Source: Megalopta genalis
Taxonomy: Eukaryota; Arthropoda; Insecta; Hymenoptera; Halictidae
DNA length: 64,000 nt
Direction of reading: 5' to 3'
Assembly: GCF_051020955.1 (NCBI RefSeq)
Contig: NC_135013.1
Coordinates: forward strand, 36,409,302-36,473,301
The notes below the pieces were generated by a model. The model saw only the letters and a list, made by a program, of their open reading frames with translations. It was not told the DNA's origin and ran no database searches. This document shows, one piece after another, positions 1 through 13,267 of the stretch. The first letter of the stretch is position 1, and each line of letters opens with the position of its first letter. The position numbers and the translations under genes were made by a program.

Positions 1-81
1 GGATCGAGGTCGAAAGCAACGGAGTGTGCAACGAACCAGCGAGCCAGGCAGCTTTAAACGGATAAAAGGATAGATTTAGCC

Positions 82-108
82 TAGAGAGAGAGGGAGTCGG
101 AGAGAGAC

Positions 109-152
<44 letters not shown>

Positions 153-160
153 AGAAGAAG
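82..160 (+). repeat. (AG)n/(AAG)n microsatellite
   Basis: A pure AG run from about 111 to 148 preceded by imperfect AG units and followed by four AAG triplets. Confidence 0.95.
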
Positions 161-318
161 TAGGAGGCGGCGGAGGAGGAAAAAAAAGGGAAATCCAATA
201 CCGAGGACTCGGTGTTCGAGTTGCACAGAATCCGATGATGCCAATGATCAGTAGAAAAAGTGTCCTCTCTGTATCTATCTGTTGCCGCGGTGTTGTGCCC
301 CCCTACACACATATACAC

Positions 319-342
319 AGACACACACACACACACACACAC
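319..342 (+). repeat. (CA)n microsatellite
   Basis: About twelve CA units preceded by related ACACATATACACAG sequence. Confidence 0.95.
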
Positions 343-967
343 CGGTGGTGGTATCGATGGCAGGGAATAGGAGGAAGACCGAGAAAGAATGGAGGAAGAT
401 AGGTTGGGTTCACGATAATCAATATCGCCGCTGCCCACGAAATGAACGCTCTCTCCGTTTGGGTGAACCGAACCGACCCGCTCGAAACACCGGGATTTGG
501 GGTAGCCTCCGCGCTAGACGGCTCTCCGGGGCCATCGGGCGCTCTCTGTTCCCCGGTGTGGTAGTGATATAATTCGGGAGTGTTTCAAATCGAGTGAGCC
601 GAGGCGGCGTGCTCGGATATCTGTCCCTTGTCGCACCTCCTCCCACTGGGGGAGTGCCAGGATGTGCTTGGAACGATGAACGCGCTCTCGCAGTTCACAC
701 ATTCCCGGGGTTGCCGGGCGTGTGTGCGAGAGCCGTGCATGAGCCACGCGTACACGCGCCCGATACTCTCTGTCGGCATCGAGCACAGGTACGGCTCATT
801 CCGTTAGGTGTAGTGGAAGGCACCAGGTACGAGAAGTTAACGGAGAATTTTGCGGCAAAGGGGAAGAGGGATTGGCTACCGAGGAGCGTGTCCCACATTT
901 TAGAGCCTTCGTGGAGAAATACTCGCAGCATTTCTGATTCGTTCGCTCGACGACGGAGCAGCAACCG

Positions 968-990
968 CCGCCGCCGCCGCCGCCGCCGCA
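968..990 (+). repeat. (CCG)n triplet run
   Basis: Seven to eight CCG triplets in a CpG-rich segment with no recognisable coding frame. Confidence 0.9.
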
Positions 991-3900
991 CACCGGTGGA
1001 TATAACACGGGTTTTCGGTTTGTTCCCCGGGCTGAATGGAAAGTCACGCTCCGGCATTGTGTAGAGACTAACCCGACTCGAAATTCGTGATTATGCGGCT
1101 AATGAATAAATGCGAGCTTATTAACGGCCGCGAGGAATCTCGAACGTTTCGAGAATACTTCGGGGCAGGGCCTTTCGAAATTTATAATTAACCCTTCATT
1201 ATCCCCCGATTAGTATTTCAGATGTTCCGATAGATACGCTCGCGTATTGTTCCGAGCGGGTCGTAACGAACTTCCGATGATCGGTGGTTTATTAAATAGT
1301 CATTAGTAACTCGAATAATTGCTTAAATAATTAATTAAAAAGTTACACCGCGGTAAATGAGTTGAGAAAAGAAACCAAAGCTCGAGACAATGCGCGATAA
1401 TTGCACGGTATCGACGAGAGCTGCTCGAAAAAAAAGAGAAGGATGAAAATAATTTCGGCCGCAAAACTGTTCGAACCGGAGCATACGGGAGAGTGCCCGC
1501 GTCCAGATAATTTTCCTAATGAGATTACCGGGTGTCTCGTATTTCGAGTGGTCGGTAAATATCAACAATCCTAAAAGAATATATCGTGCACCGTCGCAGG
1601 ATTCCGAGACGTTGAATCTCAGCTCTGAAGAGCTCGCTCTTTTGCCCCTCTCAGACATGTGACCACCACCAACACGATCCTACGAGCACACAGACGCGTC
1701 TGAGGCTCTCTCTCCGCACTCACGCATGCACTCACAGACAGGTCGGCCATCTTTCTTTCTGTTAGCCTACACCCTACCCCTCCCTCCTACACCTCCTCAA
1801 CCTCGTACCTACCCCTCTCTGACGCTCCTCGCCCTCACGACCACCACCCTTCCGCCGACGACGGCCGACCTCGCTGCGCGCATTGGCGCCCACCCTACAT
1901 TTTTTCACAGTCGAACATTCTCGATTCTCAAAACTTTCCTAACCGGATACATCATCGTCACCCGCGCGCGCGTTTCGAAGGTCCTATTCGCGAGCTCTCT
2001 TGTAAACAAAAAGAAAAACAATCGACATCGGCGCAAAATTACCGCGGACGTTTTACGACAGGAAAAATAAAAATTTACGATCGAACGAAGGGGAACAACG
2101 ACCGGCCGTTTAGAACAACCGAGACCCAGTTGGAAACACGGACTCGGAACTCCAAGATTCCTTGAAACGCCGACCGGCTCGTTATGATCGTATTTGCCGC
2201 ACTCGGCATTATTTTGTTCAAATAAGTATGAACGAGGTGCATGCGTGCGGCGGTGCGCGCGCGCGCGTGCACGTCAGCGACACAGACGATTTTTTTCGTG
2301 TGCAGCAAAAGCAGTCGATCCGGCTCGGTACTGCGTGGCTTTTCAGCGATTTCCTACGCAACGTTCCGTTCCCATAGACCGATTAAATCTATGCACCGTT
2401 GCCGACCCTCCGTTAAACACGAACGCCCCACGATGCGCATTGCTGCAATGATCACCCCTCTGTTTTCAGCAAATTTCTCCCCCCCTCGGTTCTTCTGCAA
2501 ACGTTTACTCGATTCCGAAGGTTACGCGCGTCGGCATCCGCGAAACACTGTTTTAAGTCCGTTCGTATCGATTCCGAATCAAATTCATGAAAACTAATTC
2601 AATTATAACTCGCGTCGGATCCTTGTGACGAGTCGCGCGGTACGAGAGAGCCCGGCGAATTAATTATTTATTTTGCTTTTCTCTTTTATCGTTTCAATAA
2701 GGCCATCTAAAAATAGATAACATTGTTCAATTCAGAGCTCGCGTGTATCGCCGCGGTTCCTAATAACCGTGAGAAATGGAAAATCGCCTGAATCGATCGT
2801 CGGCGGCGCGTTTAAAGGATTGACTAATAATTTGCTCGTAACTCGTTATTCAATACGACCTCAGTTTTTCAAGCCAGCGGCCAGCAGGAGAAACGTGGCA
2901 ACCTCGGTTGACGTGCACTGTCGTGCAAACGTATTACGTGCCTCCGCGATACTAGACGCAGGTGTAACTAGGGCGCGAAGCTGAAACACCCATTTCGCGA
3001 TATAGTTGCACAGTGTTATGGAAACAGGTGTAGGTTAACAATGATTATTGTTTTCGGCGAACTGCTTCCGAGACGGTGCCGTGGTGCCCCGTGTGTCCTG
3101 GTTAACCCGAGCCCCGAGCAACCCTGGGTGATTCATTTCGGGGAATAGAGGAGTTTCGGACAAAGGAATGACCGACCGGAATAAATCCTCGAAAAACATT
3201 ACCCCTCCGGTTTCTATTGTGAGGCATTGTTGAGTAATCGACACCCCTCGGGAACGCCGTGACGCGTAACACGATTGATAATTGGAACACGGGGGAGGGT
3301 GAGGTAGTCATTGCCGAGTGAAATCATGCCCCGGCACAGAAATGATGTCATCATCGCCGCCACTCGCCGGCAACAATGAAAAGAAACGAGGATTTTTCGT
3401 CGGTCCGCGCTTTTCGGCCTTCTCTCTAACCAGTCGTCCTCCTCCTGTCTCTATCGGATGGATGACTGTCGCGCGATGAGTAACACGGGTGGAAAAATGA
3501 TTTGCTGTAAAAGGCGTTATTCGAACGTTCTCCGGGAAAGTGATTATTCCCAAACGCGGCCTGAAACGAGCCGTGGTGGCTCCCTTTGAGTCGAACCGAC
3601 CGGATCCATGGGCAAACGCGTGTCGCACGCGGTATATCTGTCTGAAAATCAAAACTGCACCGAGCTGGCAAAAGTGCAAACTGCTGTCGGAGGCCCGACA
3701 TTCTTGTAATGGATATATCCTGACGACCACGCAGTCGTAATCCACACACGTAATAAAAGGAACAACGGATGGAGAGTACAGGGAGAGGCGCAGCACGTTG
3801 CACAGTCATCACCGTTACACGAATGCGCAGGCGCGCGCACGCACATCGGATCGGCGTGTATGCTGCTTTTTCGCCAGTTAAATAGAAATCGGTTGCAAAG

Positions 3901-5521
3901 ATACCTCTTGGAAAGTTACCCCTACGGATCACGTGAACGCGAACACACTTTTATGGTTATCGAGACACATAACGAGATACGACATAGAGCACACATGTCA
4001 TAATGAGATTTCATTTATCGTTCTCGGTGTCTGTTTTCGTAGAGAATAGAGATACGTCTTATGTTATCGTCGTGCTCCGTTCCTGAATCGTTTACGATAA
4101 TCGAATTCACCAAGGGAAAATTTCAAACAGGAAGCACCGCTACTTTAGAGATACTTGAAGAAAAATGCTGACCTAAACCCCTGTCTGAGCGCTATCACGA
4201 GATAGCGAATCACAACGGTAGAGAACTACGTTATCGACCATCGTTCGAAAGCGCGGGAAATTTGAAAAGGGTTGATGTCGGATTTACGCGTCGACTACGA
4301 CAAATCAACGAACGATGCCTGTCGCACCGATAAATTAGCACGCTATTAGTATTATAAAAGACAGGCCCTACGAATAAAGCTATTTAGCAGAACCCTCCCC
4401 GTGCCGTGGGTACGACCACCATCGTCACCGCCATAATCGTCGCTTCAACCCCTCGCGGGTACCACGATAAAATCGACACGCTACTTTAATCAGGAACCCG
4501 CAGGAAGTGCTGTGTAAGTTCTCATCGAAATACACGTGGGTACGGATACGTCGAGCTTCAGTGCACAGACCCAACACTTGTCGCAAACACGCAGGTTATG
4601 CGCCCCTTTTCTCCAAACGCATTTGTAATTCGTGTCGCATTTCCATAAATTAGATCGAACAGTCAAAACTTTGATGTTTGCGATTCGAAAGTCTATCGAC
4701 GGGCTCTACTGTCGTATTCTAACAGTTACACGAAACTGTAAACTATATTCGAGAACACGTAACTCTATCTACTGATAAAGAGTAAGTGTAAACAGATTAC
4801 TTGTACAAAACACGTGGGAATTATCAATATCCGTGGAAACAGTATTCCGGTATCGCAATACATAGAGAAACGTGCGATTCGTGAAATGTTCTGCGATTAA
4901 ATTACAGAACTTCAATTTTCCTTTTTTTTTTTAAAAAAAAAGGAGAAGAAAAAGAAAATGTTCGTTATCACCGAGAGCCTCGCATACTTTTCAAAATGGA
5001 GTTGGTGAACCAGCTAGGGTACCACGTGTTCAAGACACACGTGGTTATTAGGTTATTTCACTTGGCGGGAGGTCGATAGATGAACGAGTTTTTTTTGTCA
5101 AACAAGAACACGACTGCTTTACACCTGGGATTACGCGTCATAGAAGATGTTTGTACACGCGAACAAGACTGCAAAGAAAAACAGCCTAGTAATTCTACGA
5201 CGTACAAGCATGGCTATATCTGTTCAAGTATGTCTATATCTTGAAAAGATAACAACGAATCTCCGTTCGTGATAACTGGAGTTGTCGACTAACGGTACGT
5301 CTGCACTTTGAATTTGTGGCCCAGGATATTCAACACTTTTTTCAGGAAAGAAACAGCAAAAAATCGTAAACGCGATAAAGATCACTTTGACAAACAACTG
5401 CGAGAACTCAATAGAGGAGTATACACAACGTATACGACATGTCAAACAATAAAAATGTAACGGAAAAATGTCGAAACGGTTAAAAAGTATGAAACGTAAA
5501 AATGTATCGGTAGGAATACGA

Positions 5522-5548
5522 ACACACACACACACACACGCACACACG
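5522..5548 (+). repeat. (CA)n microsatellite
   Basis: CA units with one CG interruption. Confidence 0.9.
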
Positions 5549-5876
5549 TCGCACCTGTAGTACACACAACTTACATAGCTCACTGCCTACATGCTCCACT
5601 GTCTATACATATTCCCATGTTCACGATGTGTTGTTTCTTTCGAATTCCAAACATAACGCAAGCACTGTCTCTTCGAAAATATGTTTATCCGGGTACGGTG
5701 CACAGATTACATAATTTTCCACTATAATACAGCAACAAAGAGATTAATTAACGCGCGCGCGGTGACACTGGGCGACCGAAAGGCACGTTCTGACACGTGC
5801 TCGGGCTCGAGGCTGTGGCACTGATCCGATCTCGCGCGGCTCGCAAAGACGAGTAAGGTATGTATACACAACTCAC

Positions 5877-7124
5877 CTGTTATGGTACGTGGTAAACGAT
5901 TGCAATGCGACTCGAAGGCTACATTAACCGAATACGAAAATGCGACAGTCGGCCGACGGGGGAAAAATCACAAAGAGGAAGTGAGCACGATCGGCAGCAA
6001 CAATGACGCTCCCTCGTGAGGGAAGGAACTGCAGAGGCACACTGGGGAACAAGCGGCTCAATGAATACAACAAGGGGGAGGATGGTCGGCGGATGGACGA
6101 ACGAACGACTCGACTCGAGTCGAGTCAGCCTCGACACCCCGGGGCGTATCGGCGCCTATGGGCAGCGCCATACCCGACCGCGACACACGTTCGAGTGTGA
6201 GAGAGAAAGAGAGGGAGCGACAGAGAGGGAGGGACGGAAAGAGACAGAGCGAGGGGTGGGGGAGAGGAGAGACGTAGTACACGAGGGAGACAGAGCGATT
6301 CCAAGAGACGAGGGAAAGAGGAGGGAAAGAAGATTTACGCAACCCTCTCTCGCCGAGCGAAAATCCACGTCGAGAGGCACGCTGTCGTCGATGCGCCGAT
6401 AAGCCACGTAGTATCCTCCTTGCACGCGCCTCACTTTTCTCCATCTTTTTCAAAGAAACTGTGAAACTAACCTCTCACTCCGTTTACCCTGCGAAATCGC
6501 CCTCTCTCCCACTCCCGCGAGTTAACCCTTCCTACACAGAGGCACACGGCACGCACACGGACGCACGCACGCACACCGACAGTCACGCACGCACACAGAC
6601 ACCGTAGTCCATCGTGGCATTCATATAAGCGCACACGCAGAGGCACGCACACATGGATAATCATTTGCGCATAAATATACAAACACTCACGAATCTATAC
6701 ACCGCACAGCAACCACGACGGACAACGGTGAGCGCATAACAGGAACGACGAATAGTGAAACTAAGATAACAAGGGGCGAATGATGTGGGAGAGAAAGAGA
6801 GAAAGACAGGGGAGCGAGAAAGAGAATGAGCGGGAGGTAAAAGATAGGTATAGAAATAAAGAGGGAGAAAGCGCGGCGAGACAGTGTGTGAGAGAGAAAG
6901 AAGCGTCCTCTCCGCCGCACTGGTAATATCGATTCGTAGGGTAGGCTCGATGGCAACGACCCTACCTGGTTTGACGAAACCAGCTCTCGAGGCGCACGGG
7001 TACATTTTTCGTCTTGTCGACACCGCCCGGTTTTTCCCGATGACACCCGAAATTCGACGAAACCCGACGGCACCCGACACACGACAAGCTCGCAAATTCA
7101 CACTATGCACCATGTCGACTTACC
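5877..7124 (-). other. Candidate minus-strand 5' exon region with three splice-donor sequences
   Basis: Reading the minus strand, ATGCCAAG|GTAAGT ends an exon at 7124, GAGAG|GTTAGT at 6472 and ATAACAG|GTGAGT at 5877. The DNA is CpG-rich and lacks coding similarity, as expected of alternative 5' UTR exons of a gene whose body lies to the left. No matching acceptor or protein-coding exon could be fixed, so this is a candidate only. Confidence 0.3.
6107..6126. promoter_or_regulatory. 20-bp perfect palindrome (GACTC GACTC GAGTC GAGTC)
   Basis: Twenty bases equal to their own reverse complement, built from GACTC units, within the GC-rich region that also holds minus-strand donor sequences. Function unknown. 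Confidence 0.4.
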
Positions 7125-9818
7125 TTGGCATCCTGGGATGCGGCTGTTTCGACGACGGGGTGAGAGCCACTCCACCGAGGACGTGCGACTTTGCCCGTGC
7201 AGCGCTAGGACGCCATGTCATCAAGTCGAGGCGCGGACTCGGGGCAAATCGCGCATATACACACCGATAGAGAGAGAGGCGCACGAACACCACGTAGCTG
7301 ACCAACCCGGTGCCTGCCGTGCTGGGAATTCCTGCTGCGCCACCGAACGGCCGTCACGGAACCTCGCCTACGCCCGCCTAGCGCCACGACCGTGCTTTCC
7401 GTTCGTGGTACCCTTCACCGCTTTGCAACGCTCGCGACACCCGCCCGTTTGCGCGCCCTCGTTCAACCGAACCACCGAAGCCAAGCGGCGCACAACCTCC
7501 CGCAATCCTACCACCGCCACCTACCCGCTAGCCCCCACTACACCCTGCACCCTCTCCTTGTAGCCCCCACCTTCTCACCCTTCTCGTCACGCACACCTCC
7601 CCCTCCCTTGCCGTGCTCCCCAACACCCTGTACTCCCTCACGCCATCCTGCGCGTTTCGTCCTTCTCGTTTCCCCTCTCTACCACACTCGCACACTTCAC
7701 GACTCACCGACCCTCTATCCTTCTTCATCTCTCGCGCCCCGTCCCTTTCTATCGCGCTGGCTCTCCCACTCTTTCCGTAGCCCGCAAGGAACGAATCGCC
7801 TGACTTCTTTCTCTCTTCAACCGTACCGACGTCGTCTCTTTTTATCTCCTTCGGAAACCTACCCACACACGCACACAGAATCACGCGAATACAGAGACAG
7901 ACAGTGAAGCAGACACGTGCATATATATATACACAAACGTGCGCGCATGCACACACGGACGCATTCCCTCGATTCGTCTTCCTCTTTCTTGCTCCCTCAC
8001 CCTCGATCACCCTTCAAAAAGGGCACTTATTTTCGCCCCTTTGTTCTCACGCTTGTGACCAACTTCTCCTTCCCTCTAAAGAGACCTTTCCTTAAACCTG
8101 CCACCTCCCCCTGCCCTGTACGCCTTCGTTCTTCGGGCTTCTTTCTCGAACACACCCTCTCCCGCTGCTGCTACCTCCTAGCTACTTCTTACGTCAGCGT
8201 TACTGCGCACTCGTTCCGGCAAAGTCGCCACGAGCTCGTGTAAAGTTGTTACCCGCCGACGACGTCATGCGCGGTTCCAGCGGTCGCGACGGTTCCTTAT
8301 CACTTCTCGTATTATTTTGATAAAGGAAAATGCGGGTTAAAGGGGCAACCGAGCGTCTCCGTTACAACTTTTTTTCAAATGGATCCGCACGGATCACCGT
8401 TACCCGCGCGTCCCGAGATACACAGCGCTCACGCGGCTCGTTTATACATTGGGTTTCTTTTTACGCCCGTGTTTATTCGATTTCTCGGTTTCGCCAATCG
8501 CGCTTATACAAAATCCTTTCGGCCAGTTTCACGAGACCGTCGCCGGTCTCTCAGCGGAGAGATTGGAGCGAGAAAAAGGGGTTGAAACACGATACACCCA
8601 TTTCGGTCGGAGGCGGGGGATAAGAAACGATACGAAACGATTTTTCGGGGGATGGCCGGGCCGAAATACGTCTGGGGGGTGAGAAAGGAAGGAGAAGAAA
8701 TTCACGGACGTGTTTAGACGGCTGTGGAGGAGGCGCGTTGCGTGTTATACACGCAACCGCGATTCGCGTCTGCGCACTTTTTCCCCGCACGGCTCGCCAA
8801 GCAGCGGCGCAGGTTAGAGCGAGAGAGAGCGAGCTCTCCGCCACGAGGCCGTTTCTCAACTTCTGAGCTGCAAATGTACAAGTACCAACCACATTTGCGT
8901 ATCCTGGTAGTAGTTTGTCGCTGGTTCAGCTTCCGCTTCGTTCCTCGGGCCTTGTTGCGTATCCGTGGCGAGGTGGTATCCGTGCGTCGTCACGTTGCCA
9001 TGGAAATAAACGCACCTTCGTCTGATTTCCTTGTTGGAGAGAATCAAAGTGTGTTGGTTGCGTGTCGTCACCGGAATCGTTGCGCTACGCTGACGGCACC
9101 TTGACACGTTTACCCCGACACGCGTGTTCTACACCATTGCAGTAATGTCGAAACGACTTCATTATCGACGCTCTTATTACACGTCGATCATTATCTATCG
9201 ATACGATCGATTTGGTAACAAGATAGAGAGAGACGGAAGCGTGTGTATGTACAAATCGCGTACAACCGATTTGTGTATTCCCGCGCTTTTTACTGTTTGA
9301 ATTCTCTTACGACAACAATGTCATATACGGTATCGGTATTATAGCCGCCGGACAGATTGTATGCGTACGATCGTACGCGCAATAATGTAGGTGCACCTTG
9401 TACAGTGATTATGTGCGAACGTTAGAACGGAAAACATGAATGAAGAAAATTCGGTTGGTACTTGAAACGTGAATTGTATACACGAGGCAACGCGAGAGAG
9501 TTTTCAACACGAGGGTAGGTTTGAAGCGTTGCGCGGGGCGCTGTCGCGGAAGGATCCCCACGGATCTTTTCGGTCGACTGATAAAAAGGCTTGGAAGCTG
9601 CCTTGTCGCGATGGACGAGGCGTATACGGACAAAAAAAGTCGCTGGAAGGGGAAGCTCGGGAGAGTCTCTCTGAGTCGGGCAGGGGAGAACGGAGGGATC
9701 GTCTGTCGGTGGCGGAGCTGGGGTGGGGGCGGTAGGCACGGCGGGGACGATACCGAGGACGGGGTAAAGAGGTAGAGACATACACGTAGACAAACGTGGG
9801 TCGGGGTGAAGGGGAGCT

Positions 9819-10050
9819 ATCGCCGCCGTCACCGCCACCGCCACCGCCGCCGTCGCCGACGCTCTGCCACGATGATTTGACTCTGCTCGATACCGCCGCC
9901 GACGCCACGATGATTCGATTCCTCTGGTCGCACCGCCGCTGCCCGCCGCCGCCGCCGCCGCTACCGTCGTCGTCACCACCACCGTCACCGTCACCGTCGC
10001 CACCGCCGCCGCTGCCGCTGCTGCTGCTGCTGATGCTGCTGCTGGCTTCT
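9819..10050 (+). repeat. Imperfect CCG/CCA/GTC/CTG triplet region
   Basis: Two triplet-rich blocks (about 9819-9860 and 9928-10050). Translated on the minus strand they give poly-Ala, poly-Val/Thr and poly-Gly tracts inside a 259-codon open frame (9422-10201), which I do not accept as a gene on this evidence. Confidence 0.85.
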
Positions 10051-10438
10051 GCTGTTCCAGTGTCCTTGGTTTCGCTCTAGCAAAGACCAGCATACTAGTT
10101 CCACGTCGACTTGCGCGTTTGGAGAAACTCGGCTGGCTTTCCTGCTTGCCCGCTTGCACGCCCACGGCCAGGGCTGTATCGCTTGGGGCTGCGCCGTTCA
10201 TTCTAATCTCATGACCTGCCTGCTATTCATGCCGCATGTTTCTTCCCAGAGATCTCTTACAGACGCACGGTCGCCTTCGGTTATTTCTTGCACAACGGGG
10301 ACGGCTCGCAACGTAACATACGAATGACACCTATCGCGATTGTTTTTCTCCGGTTTCGTGATTTACTTTGAATCCGATACGGCTTATCTTATCGGAGGAC
10401 TTCGTGGATTTTCCTAATTTCTAGCGCGCGACGTATCT

Positions 10439-10479
10439 ATGCAAATCCCGCCGCGGCGGCGCGGCGTATCTATGCAAAT
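10439..10479 (+). promoter_or_regulatory. Paired octamer sites (ATGCAAAT) in a 17-bp direct repeat
   Basis: ATGCAAAT occurs at 10439-10446 and 10472-10479, each inside CGTATCTATGCAAATCC. The copies flank a CCGCCGCGGCGG palindrome. ATGCAAAT is the established POU-domain (Oct) binding sequence. Regulatory use is inferred. Confidence 0.45.
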
Positions 10480-11017
10480 CCATAGAAGTATCGAATTGAT
10501 ATTGGGGAACCGTGGTTTCGTCGGTTCGCTCGCGTGATTATATAACGTTAGGATGATCGGTACATGAATGAGCAGGGTGACGGTTGTAGCCGTCTTAATA
10601 GACGGTAGCCCGGTTTTGCCCGTTGATAGCCGCAGACGTTCGATCCGTGAAACGGCTCTGGAACGTCGTTCCCTCAATCGCGGCTAGAACAGGCCCTGGC
10701 TAGTATCTAGAGAACTTAGAAATCCAGTGGAAACTAAGGCGAGTAGAAGGGATACTATCGGAGGAGGTGGCAGCAATGGCGTTCCAAGTCGCGAGGAGTA
10801 GGCAGAGAGGAGAGGGCTGCCTCATATACCAGGGAAAAGAGGACGGCGGAGAGGGTCGAGGGAGGACGGAGAGACAGAGTCGAGGAGTACTACACGTGTC
10901 GCTGCAGCGGGGTGTTGACCCCAAATAGCTTTTTTAACGTGACGTAACCACGAAAGGGTTGAGAAACGGCTAGCAACGTCGTTCGACGGCCAACCGACTT
11001 CTTAGCTAAAGCCAAGC

Positions 11018-11060
11018 CCTTGCCTTGCCTTGGTTTGCCTTGCCTTGCCTCGGCTTGCCT
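11018..11060 (+). repeat. (TGCCT)n pentamer array
   Basis: Eight TGCCT-like units with single variants (TTGCCTTGCC, CGGCTTGCC). Confidence 0.9.
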
Positions 11061-11277
11061 TTAAGCCTCGTGGCTCCCTGTTATATGTGTGGCACAACGA
11101 TCCTTTCATACTCGAAAAGCCACTTGTGCGGTTCTTCGCCCGCCACCACTATGACCACAATGTTATAATTAAGATCGGAGATATGCCCTCAATTTTTATA
11201 CGCAGCGTATATACACACACCACTCGGCAAAATCTGCTGTCTGAGACGCACGTCGAATCGACACGAATTTGTAACGT

Positions 11278-11297
11278 CGCCGCGACGTGTCGCGGCG
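11278..11297. other. GC-rich near-perfect palindrome
   Basis: CGCCGCGAC, GT, GTCGCGGCG: nine-base perfect arms around a 2-nt centre. Could be a protein site or a short cruciform; no gene context to choose. Confidence 0.4.
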
Positions 11298-12989
11298 AGA
11301 GAAAACGAAATTTTGTTCGCTGCACGCCGGGTGTCGCAATCGCGTTGCCATGGCTACCGATCGCACGAATATCATACCGTTAATTGATTATAGGTGAATT
11401 AAATGAGAGAAATTTATGATAATACAGCTCCCGTTTAAAATGTAAATAAAAGACAATGCGACGGGTTATCGTTTGTACGGGTTAATTATACTAACAAGTG
11501 AGAACCAACTTTATTAGCAACACTATTCACGGTGCGGCGCATAATGCGCGAGGCCTCAAGATCGACCCACATATTATGCAGTAATCTCGGAACAGTATTG
11601 TTTATTATTTTGTATCTTTGTGCGTCAACACAAATTTTCACCCGATACATACGCCGCGGACACGAGAAACGCGGACCGGACAGTAACCGCGGTCATGACG
11701 AACGTTCGTCACACGCAACGTCCGTACATTTTTCCGAGCCAAGAATTGTCAATCACAGCATTTTCATATGCGGGTCGCGCGACACGTGAACACGGAAATT
11801 TGTCGATCGGCCGTTCGGTTTATTTACGCGGGGACAACTACGCGTGAATTTGCATGACAATTTACGCAGGCATGCCACGCACGATTTTTATGGTGCTAAA
11901 GGTGGAGCGGCCGGCTAGTCGCACGGTCAAGGGTGACAGGTTACGGCATAATTATAGCGTGGTTGCGACACTATCGAACAGTTTTACCAGGAAAAATCGT
12001 GATTTATGGGAATCCGGGCTGCGGGAACGGCTCCGCGAAACAGCTATCGATCTTTGTTCGCGCGATCGGGCAGCGCCGTCAACGTTTCCGCGGAGCGGAG
12101 TTTTCTATCGGGAAAGTTTTCGAAGCGGGGGAAATTAATATTCAGCTCGTTACGGTCGACCGTGGGGAATCCTTTGACAGAATATTAGTGTCGATTTAGG
12201 AATCCAAATACCGATAGGAGGTTAAAACGACACTTAACCCCCCGTCGCGTATGGTTTCCAGTTGGAACGGTACTGGTGTGTCGCAATACGGCCTTATGTG
12301 TACACTGTATGTACCTACTTAGGACCATTGAGGAGGAGGGAACACAGACAGAGATGTATATAGGGCGTCCCCCGTTCCCTTTTTTTTTTTTATTTCGTCA
12401 TTCGATAACGACACACAGCCTTCGTGGATCTTATATGTATATATACATATAGATTTCTTCCTTTCTTTCTCGATCGAGTTTGTACAGTCTGGCGGACGGG
12501 ACTCCGCTGGTGGAATACGATGCACCGAAAGTGGCGTGTAAAAACTACGCGATAGGTACAGTAGTGAACAAAACCATGCCTTTCTCTATCTCCTTCCTTA
12601 ATATCGCGTACAGTATACATACGCTCGCTGCGACAGCAGTGGCTATCTTATCAAGCCAGCTACACCCTGAGAGAGGCGTACACGATATTTCTCCTATTTG
12701 CTCCGGAAAGTACAGTGGTTCCCTATATTGATCGACCACCGACCCTTCTAAGGTCAACCAGAAGTTTTTGAGGTCAACGCAAATAGAAAGGGGTCCACGA
12801 GATACGGGGTCCGGTCCTCCTCCGTCGACCACAGAGAGATTCACCGAACCGGCCGCGGTAGTCTGACTCAAACGGACGACTGTTTAGAGTTCGAAGCAGA
12901 TATCCTTATCCATCGGCGGCCGCAAGAAACCACGGGCTCGAAGGAAACGGTTCGCCGTTGTTCCTTCCCGTCCGTTTTAGCCATTATTT

Positions 12990-13019
12990 CGCTCGGTCTT
13001 CGCTCGGTCTTCGCTCGGA
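12990..13019 (+). repeat. 11-bp tandem repeat CGCTCGGTCTT
   Basis: Two full copies and a partial third. Confidence 0.9.
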
Positions 13020-13210
13020 CTTCTCGCAGGCACCGTCCGATTAGCAGCCCGGAGTACCTAAACTGTAACTAATGAATAACGGTACAATTGTTTCTCGAGA
13101 CTATTGCGCCGTGGCTGAATCCCCGGTCAGTATCGGCCGGTCCTGCGAATTCGTCGAAAACCGGCGCGGCGCGTTGCTTTTTCGGCAAGAAAACCGAGAA
13201 AGAGAAAGAC

Positions 13211-13266
<56 letters not shown>
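13211..13266 (+). repeat. (GA)n microsatellite
   Basis: About 55 bp of nearly pure GA with AAAG interruptions upstream. Confidence 0.95.

Positions 13267-13267
<1 letters not shown>

Larger units (their letters stand above)
1..5876. other. Gene-free GC/CpG-rich stretch
   Basis: Apart from the microsatellites listed, I see no exon. All ATG frames are under 170 codons, overlap on opposite strands and match no family. GC falls gradually after about 1.1 kb, and the segment 4.0-5.2 kb is AT-richer with a short A/T homopolymer hairpin at 4921-4941. Confidence 0.6.

Noticed and set aside
9422..10201. 259-codon minus-strand open frame, the longest ATG frame in the window, Ala/Thr/Val/Gly-rich
   Set aside because: Its length comes from CCG/CTG/GTC triplet repeats that are open in several frames. 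No domain, no family match by eye and no splice context.
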